NCBI GenBank assembly: GCA_003184365.1
Contig: NKYR01000027.1
Span: forward strand, 1-64,000
DNA length: 64,000 nt
DNA from: Evernia prunastri
Taxonomy: Eukaryota; Ascomycota; Lecanoromycetes; Lecanorales; Parmeliaceae
Direction: 5' to 3'
Shown here: one piece after another, positions 33,067-43,537 of the stretch
How the letters are laid out: each line of letters starts with the position of its first letter
Numbering within the stretch: the first letter of the stretch is position 1
Program-made: the position numbers and the translations under genes
The notes under the pieces: model-generated
Databases searched by the model: none
Told to the model about the DNA's origin: nothing
The model's input: only the letters and a program-made list of their open reading frames with translations

Positions 33067-34416
33067 ATGGACTATGTCCAAAATGCCTTCTACGAAGCAT
33101 CCCAATGGGACAGAGATAACTCGTATGGCACATTGACCGCAACATCTAGAAGTAGGTATCAAAGTCACGAATATCTTCACCTGAGTCTCATCTAACCGTG
33201 ATAGATATCCTCGACTTCTCGACGCCCGAAGGCCTCCGCTTTCACGTCTCTTCGCTTTCCTCTCCCAACTTTGCTACTTCATATACACTCGGTAGCATCG
33301 GCCTTGTAGATGGCTCGCTCTCATATCTCTACTCATCTCTGCCTTTGTCGACTATCGCAGCCAAGAGCAGTGCCATTCATCTCCATCATCTCGTTCCCAG
33401 CTACCGCCAATTGCAGGATCTGCGCCAGCCTGACCAGCCTTGGTGGTGGGAGATATGGCACCAAGGGAAACGAATAGATCGGCGAAGTTAGTGAATGATA
33501 CAAAAGGCTTCCCCCACACGTTCGCTTACCTTCTTCTTACCCAGAAACTCTACTCTATGGTCGTTTGTTCCTGCCTCGTTCTACCCTCGAAGCCCTTTAC
33601 CTTCGGCGCTTGAGCCCCAAGACTCAGCTCAAAGTGTCCTGCGTCAGCGACTCGCGTCTTCCCAATGGCGGCACGATTCTTGCCCACCTCCAGCACGACG
33701 CAGCGAAGCATAATACAGAATACATCTACAGCACAGATAGCGCTCTATTCGGCGTTCGTGGGCTGTACAATTTCGGACCTGATCCTCCTCCTACACACTC
33801 TCTGTCTGAAGCTTCACCCGATCCCACTATTTCTACAGCAAATGAGGCTGCCTCACATGCTACAACCCAGACTCCCAGCCAACCGCATGGACGTTTCTCG
33901 GCCGGCGGTGAAATCTACTACGGCTTGCTCAATAAGTCAGGTGGTGTATCAACGGGCTTGCGTTTTGCAACCCTACCGTCTCACACTGGCTTCCCGTATA
34001 CGATGACCCTGACTCTGAATCCACTCATGGGTAACCTGAGTAGCACTTACTCCGTGCTTGCCTCTCCGCTACTTGCCCTGAGTTCTCGATTCGACTTCAA
34101 TGTATACTCATACGAAAGTGAGCTGCAGATTGGCACCGAGCTATGGCGACGGAAAGAGAAACCGTTGACAGAAGATCTCAATTGGGCACGCCTAAAGATG
34201 GGCCAAGAGATTGTTAATGATCGCTCGAATGACTTCGACCATCGGACCGACATGGCTGGCTGTCTCAAAGCTCGTGTCGATCAACGAGGCGGCTTGGGAT
34301 TGCTTTGGGAGGGTAGAGTGAAAGAGCTGCTCTACAGTTGCGGTACAACGATCGATCTTAGGGGTGGAGAGAACATGTTCAGAGGATTCGGCGTGGAGGT
34401 TCAGTATTCGTCATGA
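33067..34416 (+). CDS. MDM10: Mdm10, mitochondrial outer-membrane beta-barrel (ERMES)
   Basis: Three exons (33067-33151, 33205-33486, 33545-34416) give 412 aa. It starts MDYVQNAFYEASQWDRDNSY, then LDFSTPEGLRFHVSSLSSPNFATSY, LGSIGLVDGSLSYLYSS, LLYGRLFLPRSTLEALYLRR, EYIYSTDSALFGVRGLYNFGPD, GEIYYGLLNKSGGVSTGLRF and a C-terminal RGFGVEVQYSS strand. These are the conserved blocks of Mdm10, which acts in the ER-mitochondria tether and in beta-barrel assembly with SAM. The loop between the barrel halves is Thr/Ser-rich and variable, as in other fungi. Confidence 0.92.
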
Positions 34417-34725
34417 ACTAAGGATATACCTCCTTCATCCCACCCTCGATGTTTTGCCCAGTGACAGCGCAGTTGGGCAACGACTGCCCTCCGGCTCGAT
34501 TTGCCAGCTTTCAGCGATGGCTTTACTAGCGAGTGCCTCCAGTCACCGCTCTCCACTTAGGGCAACAATATTCCCTTGCATCTCTGCACGATCCTACGAG
34601 ATTATTTCGATTCAAGCACGAGCTGAAATTGACATTATCGAAGTGTTTTACTACGTTAGTACATCATTTCAGCACACGGGCTAGGTGCAAGGAACTTGGG
34701 CAGTCGAAACAGTATAATGCTGAAA

Positions 34726-35627
34726 TAACGATTAAAGCAAGCTCAACAAGAGTTCCAGTATCTAACAGCCGTCGAGAGGCTTCTTCAATGGCAGAAGACA
34801 CATCCTCCCGGGCTGATGCCCAAATGTGACATGAGGACGACCCAGTATCAGCGCCTCAGACTGCCTTCTTCGTTGACGTATTGCCTGCAAACGTCCATGC
34901 TTGAAGTCTTGTTGCAACAAGCCTCCCTGTGTCCTCTTCGCCAATATTCGGTCCAGTTCTTATTGAGGAACCTAATCTTCGGGGACTGTTGGACAGATGC
35001 GTACGAGTGCGAACCCTGAACTGGAAAAACCAAAAGGTTGATCTCTTATAGGCCTCCTCATTCGCATGGTGTTATCATGGGTCCCTTGAGCAACTGGGCT
35101 CAGTGCTGCCTGGCCATCGTGCTCTTCCTTGTGCGCGGTGTTGAAGGCTTTCCAAAACTCGGGTCATCAAATGAGAAGAAAGGAATCTTCATATCCAACG
35201 CTTACCGGCCACGGTGTAGCTTATTATGCGTGCTTGAGTATTCCTAGCAAGCTCGAATACACTTTCACAACTGCCTCAGGTCCCAAGAATAATGACAATA
35301 TCAAGTCGCACATTCAGGTCAAGAATATGGTAGCATGGATGAAGGAGGTCACCGCCTGATCGAAATTGACAACAGAGAACACAAGGACCCGATCAGCTCA
35401 CACCAAATCCTATGTCAGAATACATACCCGGGTTCAGAAACTGGAAGTGGCTATATGAAGACGATATTTTCTTGTACTTATTTACTCCCAGAAGCTATAC
35501 TTGCCAGGCAAACTGGCAAACAGTCAAAACCAGGATCAGCCACCTGTGGGTCTCTTACCCTTGTCAATCTTCTAACCACAATTTGGCGGCTCTCGTTCCA
35601 GTTATAAGCATATATCGAGAACAATAA
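34726..35627 (+). pseudogene. Unassigned, possibly decayed multi-exon gene
   Basis: Three protein-like open stretches on the plus strand: 34726-35019 (EFQYLTAVERLLQWQKTHPP ... LLRNLIFGDCWTDAYECEP), 35077-35247 (signal-peptide-like start MGPLSNWAQCCLAIVLFLVR) and about 35360-35627 (IPGFRNWKWLYEDDIFLYLF). Composition is unlike random ORFs, but no single spliced frame joins them and I recognise no family. It may be a decayed gene or two lineage-specific genes. Confidence 0.3.
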
Positions 35628-36017
35628 GTAGTGCTTTGATGATTTCTTAAGAACAAACAATCATAGAATCGTTTCTTTAAACCTAACAAATGATCACAGA
35701 ATCATAGCATGCTAGATCAAAATTTCGATCTCTATAAAGGATTGCATTCAATTTCAATAGGCTTCTACTCGTTATAGTTCAAGATATTGCGGACATCTCC
35801 ATTGTTTCCTGCCTCTTTCTCTAGGACCACTGATAGTATCTTCTCTACTTAAAAATATATATTTTGAAACTGCGGAGCTAATAAAGCGTGAATACACAAG
35901 TCTTCCAGCATCTGTGATGGTGAATCTTAAGGTGTTATCAAGCTTCCTCTTCAGTGTCCATGCTTCACAAAACAGCCCGTTGACATAGAATCACTGGCCA
36001 ACTCGTATTGACTTAAC

Positions 36018-36108
36018 ATCACTCTTGGAGCATCACTCTCGGAGCATCACTCTCTCGGAACATCACTCTCGGAGCATTACTCTCGGAACATCACTCTCGG
36101 AACGCTCA
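36018..36108. repeat. Short tandem repeat ATCACTCTCGGA(G/A)C
   Basis: Six to seven imperfect copies of a 14-15 bp unit (TCACTCTCGGAGCA / TCACTCTCGGAACA) just upstream of the family-A gene. Confidence 0.8.
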
Positions 36109-36146
36109 CTACATTTCAATCATTGCCATCTTTATAATCTTCCACA

Positions 36147-36887
36147 ATGTTCACTACATCTCATCCATACTCATCTTTCACAGACATCCATCTCTTGCTG
36201 TCATTGGACAAAATTTTTAGACGGGTGGCAATGATCCTCCAATGCTTCGCGAGTGATGGCAGACCTTTACCATACTTTCACAGAGGAGATCCTGGAGTTC
36301 CCGGATTTGCTGGACCTCCTGGACAACCTGGAGTTCCAGGAATACCGCCACGCACCTCTGCTTGTTTGACGTTGGGCTCTGTTTATCCCTGCAGTTTGAA
36401 CTGCACTGGCTGGTATACGCCGTGGATGGGTGCCACGGCAGTGGCACCGATGATTCTGGTGGATTGGACGACGCAGTTAGCGCAGGACGTAAGTCCCCTC
36501 TCCCCCACTAGCTCTTCTGGAGACTTGGAGCAAGTCCTGACAACCATCCTAGCGAGCAGAGTTCGCTGCGGAACCGCACGCGCAGCTATACCCTCACGAA
36601 AGGGCTCAGTGGATGCGCCTGTACCACGGTGAGCGATAAGCCTTTGTAGACTTTTCCCTTCTGACAGCCCTCTGCTCCATAAGCACTGGGAAGCTGACAG
36701 GCGTTTTCAATACGCAGACTTGATGACGTACAACCCAGATGATCCGCGCAACTTTGCGCCTAGGAGTGCTCTACGAAAGCTGCACGAGACTGCAATCTAC
36801 AGGCATAACCACTTGGCATCCTACTGGGCCTCGTTGCGGCCGTTGGCGCCGGCACCTCCCCGGCCGAACCCATGGCCTCCAGCTTGA
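36147..36887 (+). CDS. Small uncharacterised protein, family member A
   Basis: Proposed exons 36147-36488, 36553-36628 and 36718-36887 give a clean 195-aa frame; both introns have good donors (GTAAGT, GTGAGC) and AG ends. Exon 2 is 76 nt with phases 0 and 1, the same as exon 3 of the gene at 40360-41090, and the two encode alike sequences: EFA..P...L......QWMRLYH|DL and later R..LRKL. Exon 1 encodes a collagen-like run (GDPGVPGFAGPPGQPGVPG) at 36282-36342; the overlapping frame (EEILEFPDLLDLLDNLEFQE) is also protein-like, so exon 1 is the weakest part. Function unknown. Some protein-like sequence continues downstream (36890-37310) without a clear gene. Confidence 0.5.
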
Positions 36888-37444
36888 AGGGGCGTCTATG
36901 ATGGTAGATGGATATTGGGGAAGAACAATCGTCCCTCGTCTGTCTACGGCCTCCAACACAGTTGCTACAACGACTGCAACGACGCTTTTTTACGGGATTC
37001 CGCGGCGTTTGCAACGTACCCACAGTTCCTTTATACTTCACGCACTGTGGCCATGCCCAATATCCTGCAGACTCTTCTGTCTGTATCCGGTATCTTCTCT
37101 CGCCACTCAAGAATTGCATGGTGAGGAGTGGGGAACCCCGCAAGGGAAGGGTCTCTACTGTCTGCCGAGGATCGGAGGACCTGGTAGCATGCATGATAGG
37201 AGGAGAAGAAGAGGGGTTCGAGGGATCGCCATCGTCAGTACCTGAAGATCCTACCAATCAAGTGATGGGGCGCTGGCAGCTGATCGGGTTAACGTTGCAG
37301 AAGGCATGAAGTGGATCTGTGTTGCATTTCGAATTTTCAAGAGTGAAACGATGTCGCCTCCGCCCAAGTTTCACGTCCGTTTATATATGGTGATGATGAC
37401 ATGGGCTGCGTGCTCACACGTCCTGCAGAAACCTTCATGACGAA

Positions 37445-37675
37445 GTGAAAGTACATTTCGATACGGAGACCCAAGCAGACAATTATGCTCGCATGCCCCA
37501 TCAGAATAGGCACGAAGTGTGCACATGCGCCAAGTTTGGACGTAAGCCGTGCGTGGGGAATGGTGCTATTGGTGAGAAGGTTTATGATGATGAGGGAAAC
37601 CATATTGGATGGAAGAAAGCGGCAATGCTTCATACGATGCTGCTGAAGATAGCTTCAAAGAAGGTCAGGTCGAGC

Positions 37676-37715
<40 letters not shown>

Positions 37716-37762
37716 CTGCCTGCACGAAAAAGTTGAAGGCGCAGGTCAAGAAGAATAAATAG
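37445..37762 (+). CDS. ORF with Asp run, uncertain gene
   Basis: Open frame encoding about 105 residues with VHFDTETQADNYARMPH, CTCAKFGRKPCVGNGAIG, an (Asp)13 run coded by (GAT)13 at 37676-37714 and a Lys-rich end. No ATG starts it (GTG at 37445); an upstream exon is needed if it is real. A Cys pair and overall shape suggest a genuine exon but no family is recognised. Confidence 0.3.
37676..37714. repeat. (GAT)13 microsatellite
   Basis: Uninterrupted trinucleotide array inside an open frame, coding Asp; prone to length change. Confidence 0.95.
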
Positions 37763-38122
37763 AAGACGCACAAGGCAGAGTGGTGGAGTCGTCACAGGGT
37801 GGCAAAGAGTAGTAGTCTCCTGAGTTATCCTCCTCGATGCAATCAATTGTTGCAGCTCTTTACCTCAATTGCTACAGCTTTTTAAGGCTCCCACTACCCT
37901 GACATGCCCCTCTCAAGGGCGCCACCAAGTGATGATATCTAGGAGTATCAGTCTCGGTAGATTATGCTGAATCCTTGATGTCACTTGTACTATCAACACC
38001 AGACTTCAGAAACCTTCCCAATGACACGGCGAAGACTACAGAGACCCTGCCAACCCTTGACCGAGGCCAGGTCGACCAGCTCAGAAAGGCGAACGAGGGG
38101 AAATTGAAAGAGAACTCCCAAT

Positions 38123-38557
38123 ATGTTCACCACCAGGAATGACGATTCTGCAGGCCCTCCGTCATATGCAAAAAAGCAGAAGGTGCGTGGCGACGACGAC
38201 GCCAAACTTGAGCCTCAGCAGGATATTCACAAAGCCAAGAGACCCTGTACTCGGGTTCAACAGGGTTTGGGAGCAGAAACACCCCCAAAGTTCGTGGACG
38301 AGTGCGACACCGAGGGCGCCTATCAAGATGGTCAATGCTTCTGCCTGCATAGACTGATGAAGTCAATGTTGTGCTTGCACTTTTCATGCCGAGCTTGCAT
38401 TGGGCTTGCGTTGTGCTTCACATCAGTTGAATTTACATCAATCGGATTCATATCGGCCGAATTCACATCTCTAGCCTTGAAATCTGAAGATCTCAGTCTA
38501 CTTCATCCCAGCCCAGTTCACGTCAGTCTCAGTAGGTTGCAACTGCTAAGTCCTTGA
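38123..38557 (+). CDS. Small hypothetical ORF, low confidence
   Basis: ATG-started 144-codon frame (MFTTRNDDSAGPPSYAKKQK, basic N-terminus). Its second half is formed by the degenerate minisatellite that starts near 38380, so a functional protein is doubtful. Confidence 0.2.
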   Translation: MFTTRNDDSAGPPSYAKKQKVRGDDDAKLEPQQDIHKAKRPCTRVQQGLGAETPPKFVDECDTEGAYQDGQCFCLHRLMKSMLCLHFSCRACIGLALCFTSVEFTSIGFISAEFTSLALKSEDLSLLHPSPVHVSLSRLQLLSP

Positions 38558-39980
38558 TATCACTTGTTCTGTGAACATCGGTCTTGATGAAGTAAATATT
38601 GTGCTCGCACCTTTCATGCCAAGCTTGCATTGGGCTTGAGTTGTGCTTCACATCCCTGAGCCTTCACATCTGTACCTAGATTTCAGCCTAACTAGTCCCA
38701 GCTCAATTCACATCCACTGACTTCGACGGAATCTCTACCTCTTTTGTCTTCATCTCTCTAACCTCCACATCTGTAGATCTCGGTTTAACGTATCCCAGCC
38801 CCATTTCGCATCCCTTAGTTTCATATCCGATATCTTCGCATCCCTAGTCTTTGCAGCTGCAAATCTTAGTCCAACTCATTCCAGTCCATTGGCTTCAATG
38901 AAACCTCTTCACATGGTCAGGCTTCACATGGTTAGCCTTCACGTCTTCACATCCCTTGTCTTCACAGTCCCAGCCTTCACATCAGTGGATACAGTCTAGT
39001 TCATCCCAGTCCCCTTCACATCCATTGGCTTCAATGAAACTTTCATACCCCGTGGTCTTCACATTCCTAGCCTTGGTCTCATTTCAATCTATCTCAGCTC
39101 GGTTCACACTCATAGCCTTGTAAGTTGCCTCCCTTCCGCGTCTACCAAGCACAACAAAAACACGAACAGTAATTGTCAATCATTGGGTGGTTTCATCGCC
39201 AAATCCAGCTACCTAACACAGGTCTGAGTAGGCGGAGATCTGGTATGCTGATGGCCAAACACAGGTGTAGGCGGGCGGGATTAAGATACACTATGGCTCT
39301 GAAAGAGATAGAAGCTGAACAAAGCCATATGCTGGTGCAGGACAGGTACATACAGAGCTCCTGTCTGGTCACTTGTCCCCAAGCATCGCCAGAAAACCAT
39401 AGCGAGCATGAAACATGGCTGAAAACCATAGCAAGCAGGGACCATGACTGGAAAAAATTAACAGCATGAACACAGGTCCAGTGACTCCCAGCTCTACTGT
39501 GATAAATATCTCCTAGTCTTCGTATCCCTAGTCTTCTTATCCCAAGCCTGCACAACCCGTGGCCTGCAGACCCCTAGTTTTTGCATTCTCTAGGATTCAT
39601 ATCCCAAGCCTTCACATCCCCAACCTTCATATCCCGTAGTCATCATATCCTGTAACCTGTGTATCCCTGGCATTCACATCCCTAACCTTCACATGCCATA
39701 GCCTCTTCACGTCCCGTAGTCTTCAAGTCCTGTAGTCTTCACATGCCGTAGTCTTCATGTCCTGTAGTCTTCACATCTCAAGCCTTCACAGCCTGTAGGA
39801 TTCACATCCTAAGCCTTCACATCCCATAGCATTCACAACCTACAGTATTCGCATCCCTGACATTCACATCCCAAGCTTTCACAACCTTAGCATTCACATC
39901 CCTAGCCTTCACATCCCTCATCTTCACATCCTGTAGCATTCACATCCCCAGCCTTCACATTTTAGCCTTTCTAGCCCGTG
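38380..39980. repeat. Degenerate CTTCACATCCC minisatellite
   Basis: Dozens of imperfect, unequally spaced copies of (AGC)CTTCACATCCC(TA/GT) in the same orientation, densest at 39585-39965, interrupted by a non-repeat island at about 39130-39500. A 66-bp direct repeat (near 38355-38420 and 38586-38652, starting GATGAAGT) is embedded. No coding function is likely. Confidence 0.8.
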
Positions 39981-40138
39981 GCATCCATGGGTATAAATTC
40001 ATCGCGGTTGACAATTCATCCACTTTTCAATTCATTCAACCCGTTTTCCTCCTTCACATTTGGTGACCCCGTGGTCATTAGTACATATATATACCCCCTC
40101 CTCGACGCCTATATTTCTCTTTCTTTTATACAACGCAC

Positions 40139-40226
40139 CTCCACACCACTCACCTCCACACCACTCACCTCCACACCACTCACCTCCACACCACTCACCT
40201 CCACACCACTCACCTCCACACCACTT
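40139..40226. repeat. 15-bp tandem repeat upstream of family member B
   Basis: About six perfect copies of CACCTCCACACCACT ending 134 bp before the ATG at 40360, so probably in the promoter or 5' leader. Confidence 0.9.
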
Positions 40227-40359
40227 GTTGCAACAACACCAATTGCAACAACAAAAATAAATAGGAGCAACAAGGGCAGCAACAAGCTACACCAATAAAG
40301 GTAGCAATAACAGCCACCCGGACCATCTCCATCTCCATCTCCACCATACCACCTCCACC

Positions 40360-41090
40360 ATGTCTGGCGAAGCCTCCAGCCAGCAGCAGGGCCCCTCCAC
40401 CACGATCCCCAGGCAGCCATACCAGCTCCTGGACGGCGATTATCACTTCACACCATACTACGTGTCGAAGGAGATCGCCCACCAGTTCCGGACCGCCACT
40501 CCCCTGCTGGGGAACAACCTCAGGCACCCGCCTGAGAACTTCCCCGAGGCACGGAACATTTATCCGGGCTCGGATCCGATCATGGATGCGAGGAGGAAGG
40601 TATGTGACCCTTTTCTCTGCTGTTTTGTTGTGGGACATAAGCTGACACATTTATGTGAAGGACGGGGAGCGACCCGGGGAGTTGAGCTATGAGGAGGTCA
40701 TGGCCCTCAAGCATGTCGAGGACATGACGGCGGAGGAGAGACGTGGATATGATGTTTGTGGTCTCGATCCGGGATTTTTGATACAGAGACTGACTTGTCC
40801 ACCATCAAACACAGGCGAAAGAGTTCGCTGTTGTCCCACCGGTTGACCTTACAGAGGGTCAGAAACAGCGTTGGGCCCAATTGTACAAGGGTAAGTACCC
40901 CCGAGCTCTCTGTTGATTTTGGGTTATACATCTCTGGTTTCCAGCAGTTCGCTGACGGGCAAACCTTGACATAGATCTTTTGGAGATGAAGGCGGGTTCG
41001 GGGGATGAAGACTCGTACAAGATGCGGCCGCGAGGCGAGCTGCGCAAGCTCAAGAAGCTGGCGGACTTGGCTGGAGGGAAGCAGACTTGA
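40360..41090 (+). CDS. Small uncharacterised protein, family member B
   Basis: Four exons (40360-40599, 40661-40753, 40815-40890, 40975-41090) give 174 aa with a continuous frame and normal splice sites. The N-terminus is Gln/Ser/Pro-rich; residues 80-112 are acidic-helical (ELSYEEVMALKHVEDMTAEE). The last two exons read AKEFAVVPPVDLTEGQ, RWAQLYK|DLLEMK and RPRGELRKLKKLADLAGGK. Exon 3 (76 nt, phases 0/1) corresponds to exon 2 of the gene at 36147-36887. No signal peptide, no membrane segment and no known domain. A basic C-terminus could bind nucleic acid, but this is a guess. Confidence 0.75.
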
Positions 41091-41373
41091 GTGGAGTTGA
41101 TGGATTGCAGCGGGCAAGAGACTCGAGGGAGGTTGCAGATGGACGGAGGAGCGATGGTATGTCGAAAGAGGACATGCAATACCTAGCTTGCGAATTGAAT
41201 TGGAATGAAAACTCTTGCTTCTTGCCTGGTGATGCTTCTCCAAATGTGCTCTTCGCTCTAATAATCCAGGAAATTGTAACAAGAAATCGACAGGTCAACA
41301 TCATACCTTACTGGTCATCCAATCCGGTCATGACATTCCTACTGTATCTCACCTTTCCATAAGTCAACAAAAG

Positions 41374-42689
41374 TCAACGATCCTGAACTCCATCCCTAAA
41401 ACTTCTCCTCTGTAACCCCTGTTTTCCCATGAACATTTCCCCTCCGTGCTGGCTCACTCGCTTCCATTCTTCCAAAAGTACACTAATCTCAGATCTAATG
41501 TCCTCTACGATTGCATCCATCTTGATGTCGTTCCGGTCATAGCCAAACGGATCTTCCAACTGCATGCCAATCCCATCTATGCCATAGAGTGTAAACATGA
41601 CCAGTACGACAATAGGCACTGCCCACCAGCTCATGTCGTCGACAAGGGCGAAGGGAAGTACACAGCCAAAAAGCGCCAAGACTTGTTTCTGATGGATCCT
41701 GAGTTTCGATCAGCAACGTATCCTCCCAGAGCGAGGATAGTAGGATTGAAAGCTCACAAATGAGCAACAGGGATGCTGGTCAGTCGTATCGTCTCCATCC
41801 GCCCATATGCATCTGTCAAAGTATTCAATTGCACCTGTAATTGACTGGCTTGCGGCCCGTGGAAGATACCCTTGTCGAAACATTTCTTGATATACTGTTC
41901 GACAAAGAAGGTCAATTGCAGGGGAAGCCCTACGCCTCGATCATCCAATCCTGTCAGCCCTTGAGGCAGTAGCTCGCTGTATTCTGGTATTCGCGTAGCA
42001 CTGCCCGTATTTGCGCTGATGGCAGTGCCTGGTGTAATTTCCGCCCCCCATTCTGCTCGAAGGTGATTCTTCGTTGCATAGAGAATGGCAATCAAGATGC
42101 GAACAACGCGTTCAGTGTCGGCTCGGTCTGCGAGAGTCTGGTTCGTGTTTGGGGTGATGGCGCTACACGCCAGAAAGGAGCGTGTAAGGTTGCGAACAGA
42201 AGTTATGATTACTGTGAGGTAGTTGCGGCCGTCCCAAAAGCGATTGTAAGATGTCTGATTCCGGAAGACCTTGATATCTTCAGCTAAGATTCTAGGTCTT
42301 TGTAAATACGCCATGGGACTTACCAGCATGAGACCAACGACGATCGACAAGCTTGGGATCTGATATGCTATTAGTCTGTCGCTATTTAGAGATACTAGTT
42401 GTTTGTGTTGACATACTATGCTTGCTGGAAGGCCTAGACTTCCGTCTAGATGCTGGTCAAGAAAGACGACCAAAGCAGCGAACAAGCCATGCAGTGTCAC
42501 TGGCAGTATAATGGCAGCATGAATTGCGCCCTTAATGAAGCGAAGAGCGAGTGGCCATCTTCAGTATGCATCAGCATTCACATCTGGTATGGGTTCGTGG
42601 GCGGCTGGACCTTCTCGGCTTCTGTCTGGTTGAACGGGCAAAAGGGATGGTGGGTTTCCGCTGATGATGTCTGCCGTCGTCATTTCCAT
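41374..42689 (-). pseudogene. Bestrophin-like (UPF0187) anion channel with premature TGA
   Basis: Four exons (42417-42689, 42324-42359, 41758-42269, 41374-41698) form one 382-codon frame from the ATG at 42689, broken only by a TGA at 42561-42563 (codon 43) just before RWPLALRFIKGAIHAAIILP. Landmarks of the bestrophin/RFP-TM family: LGLPASI|IPSLSIVVGLML|VFRNQTSYNRFWDGRNYLT, RIPEYSELLPQGLTGLDDRG, TSIPVAHLIHQKQVLALF, LPFALVDDMSWWAVPIV, FTLYGIDGIGMQLEDPFGYD and NDI. These channels conduct anions across membranes. The stop could be a real lesion, a sequencing error, or a sign that the true start is elsewhere; no alternative ATG or usable intron was found. Confidence 0.75.
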
Positions 42690-43537
42690 TGAGATGATTG
42701 ACCATACTGGCTTGTCGTATGTATGCAGATCCAATATGCTCAGGCTGTCACTCGCGGCTTTTTAATCAGAGGGGCATTGTTGAAAAGGAGAGTTTCACAT
42801 TTGTCGCTGCACAGCCAGCCTTGAGATTTGGCATCGATGTTTGCGGCCGTCATAAATGTGAAAGAAGATGTTGCATTGGGATGATAGTATGGTATGTATG
42901 GTATGGTATGGTATAGTATGTTTTATAGTATTGAGGATATCAATACTATGTAACAGACTACCTACTGTTGTTAAGTAGGTAAGTGAAGAGAAAGAATTCG
43001 TTGGTAGTAGTTGGTTGTTTCAGGATTCTTGGCACTTGTCTCCGCTCAGAGCCTCACTTTGGCTGGAGCTGTGGCTGTGGCTGTGTCTGGCAGCGGTCAA
43101 AGCCGAAGCCATCCAAACTCTAAATTCTGGCAAATCTTTGGACCTTGACCCTTCGCCTTGCGACATCTACTATACTTCTTCCTAACTTCTTCCTATGGTT
43201 CAAAGTAGCTCCTTTCCCTCTTGATGTTTCTTCGTCATCTCCTATGGCATAAAATTTCATTTCGAAATCCCTTATGCTCGCAAGATAAGAGTAGGACAAC
43301 CGCTCGGTGGACCAAGCCCGTACGAAGCTCGTTCCAATGACAGCACCTGCTATCCCAGTATTTAAACCTTCTTTTCAAAGGTTGACCGTCATGCTTTAAA
43401 TTTCACGCGTCCCGAACTATGTGTATCTCCATAATGTCGTCCCTCATCTGAAAATCTGTCCATGCTTCATCGTCCAGCGAAATAGCGCCCTTGATGTTGT
43501 CCGGCTTGCACATGGTAAATCTGTAAGGAATCTTCAC
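42690..43537. other. Intergenic with GGTAT repeat
   Basis: No gene seen. An (GTATG)n-like array lies at 42888-42920. Confidence 0.5.
42888..42920. repeat. (GTATG)n repeat
   Basis: Six imperfect 4-5 bp units between the bestrophin-like gene and the acetoacetyl-CoA synthetase gene. Confidence 0.85.
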
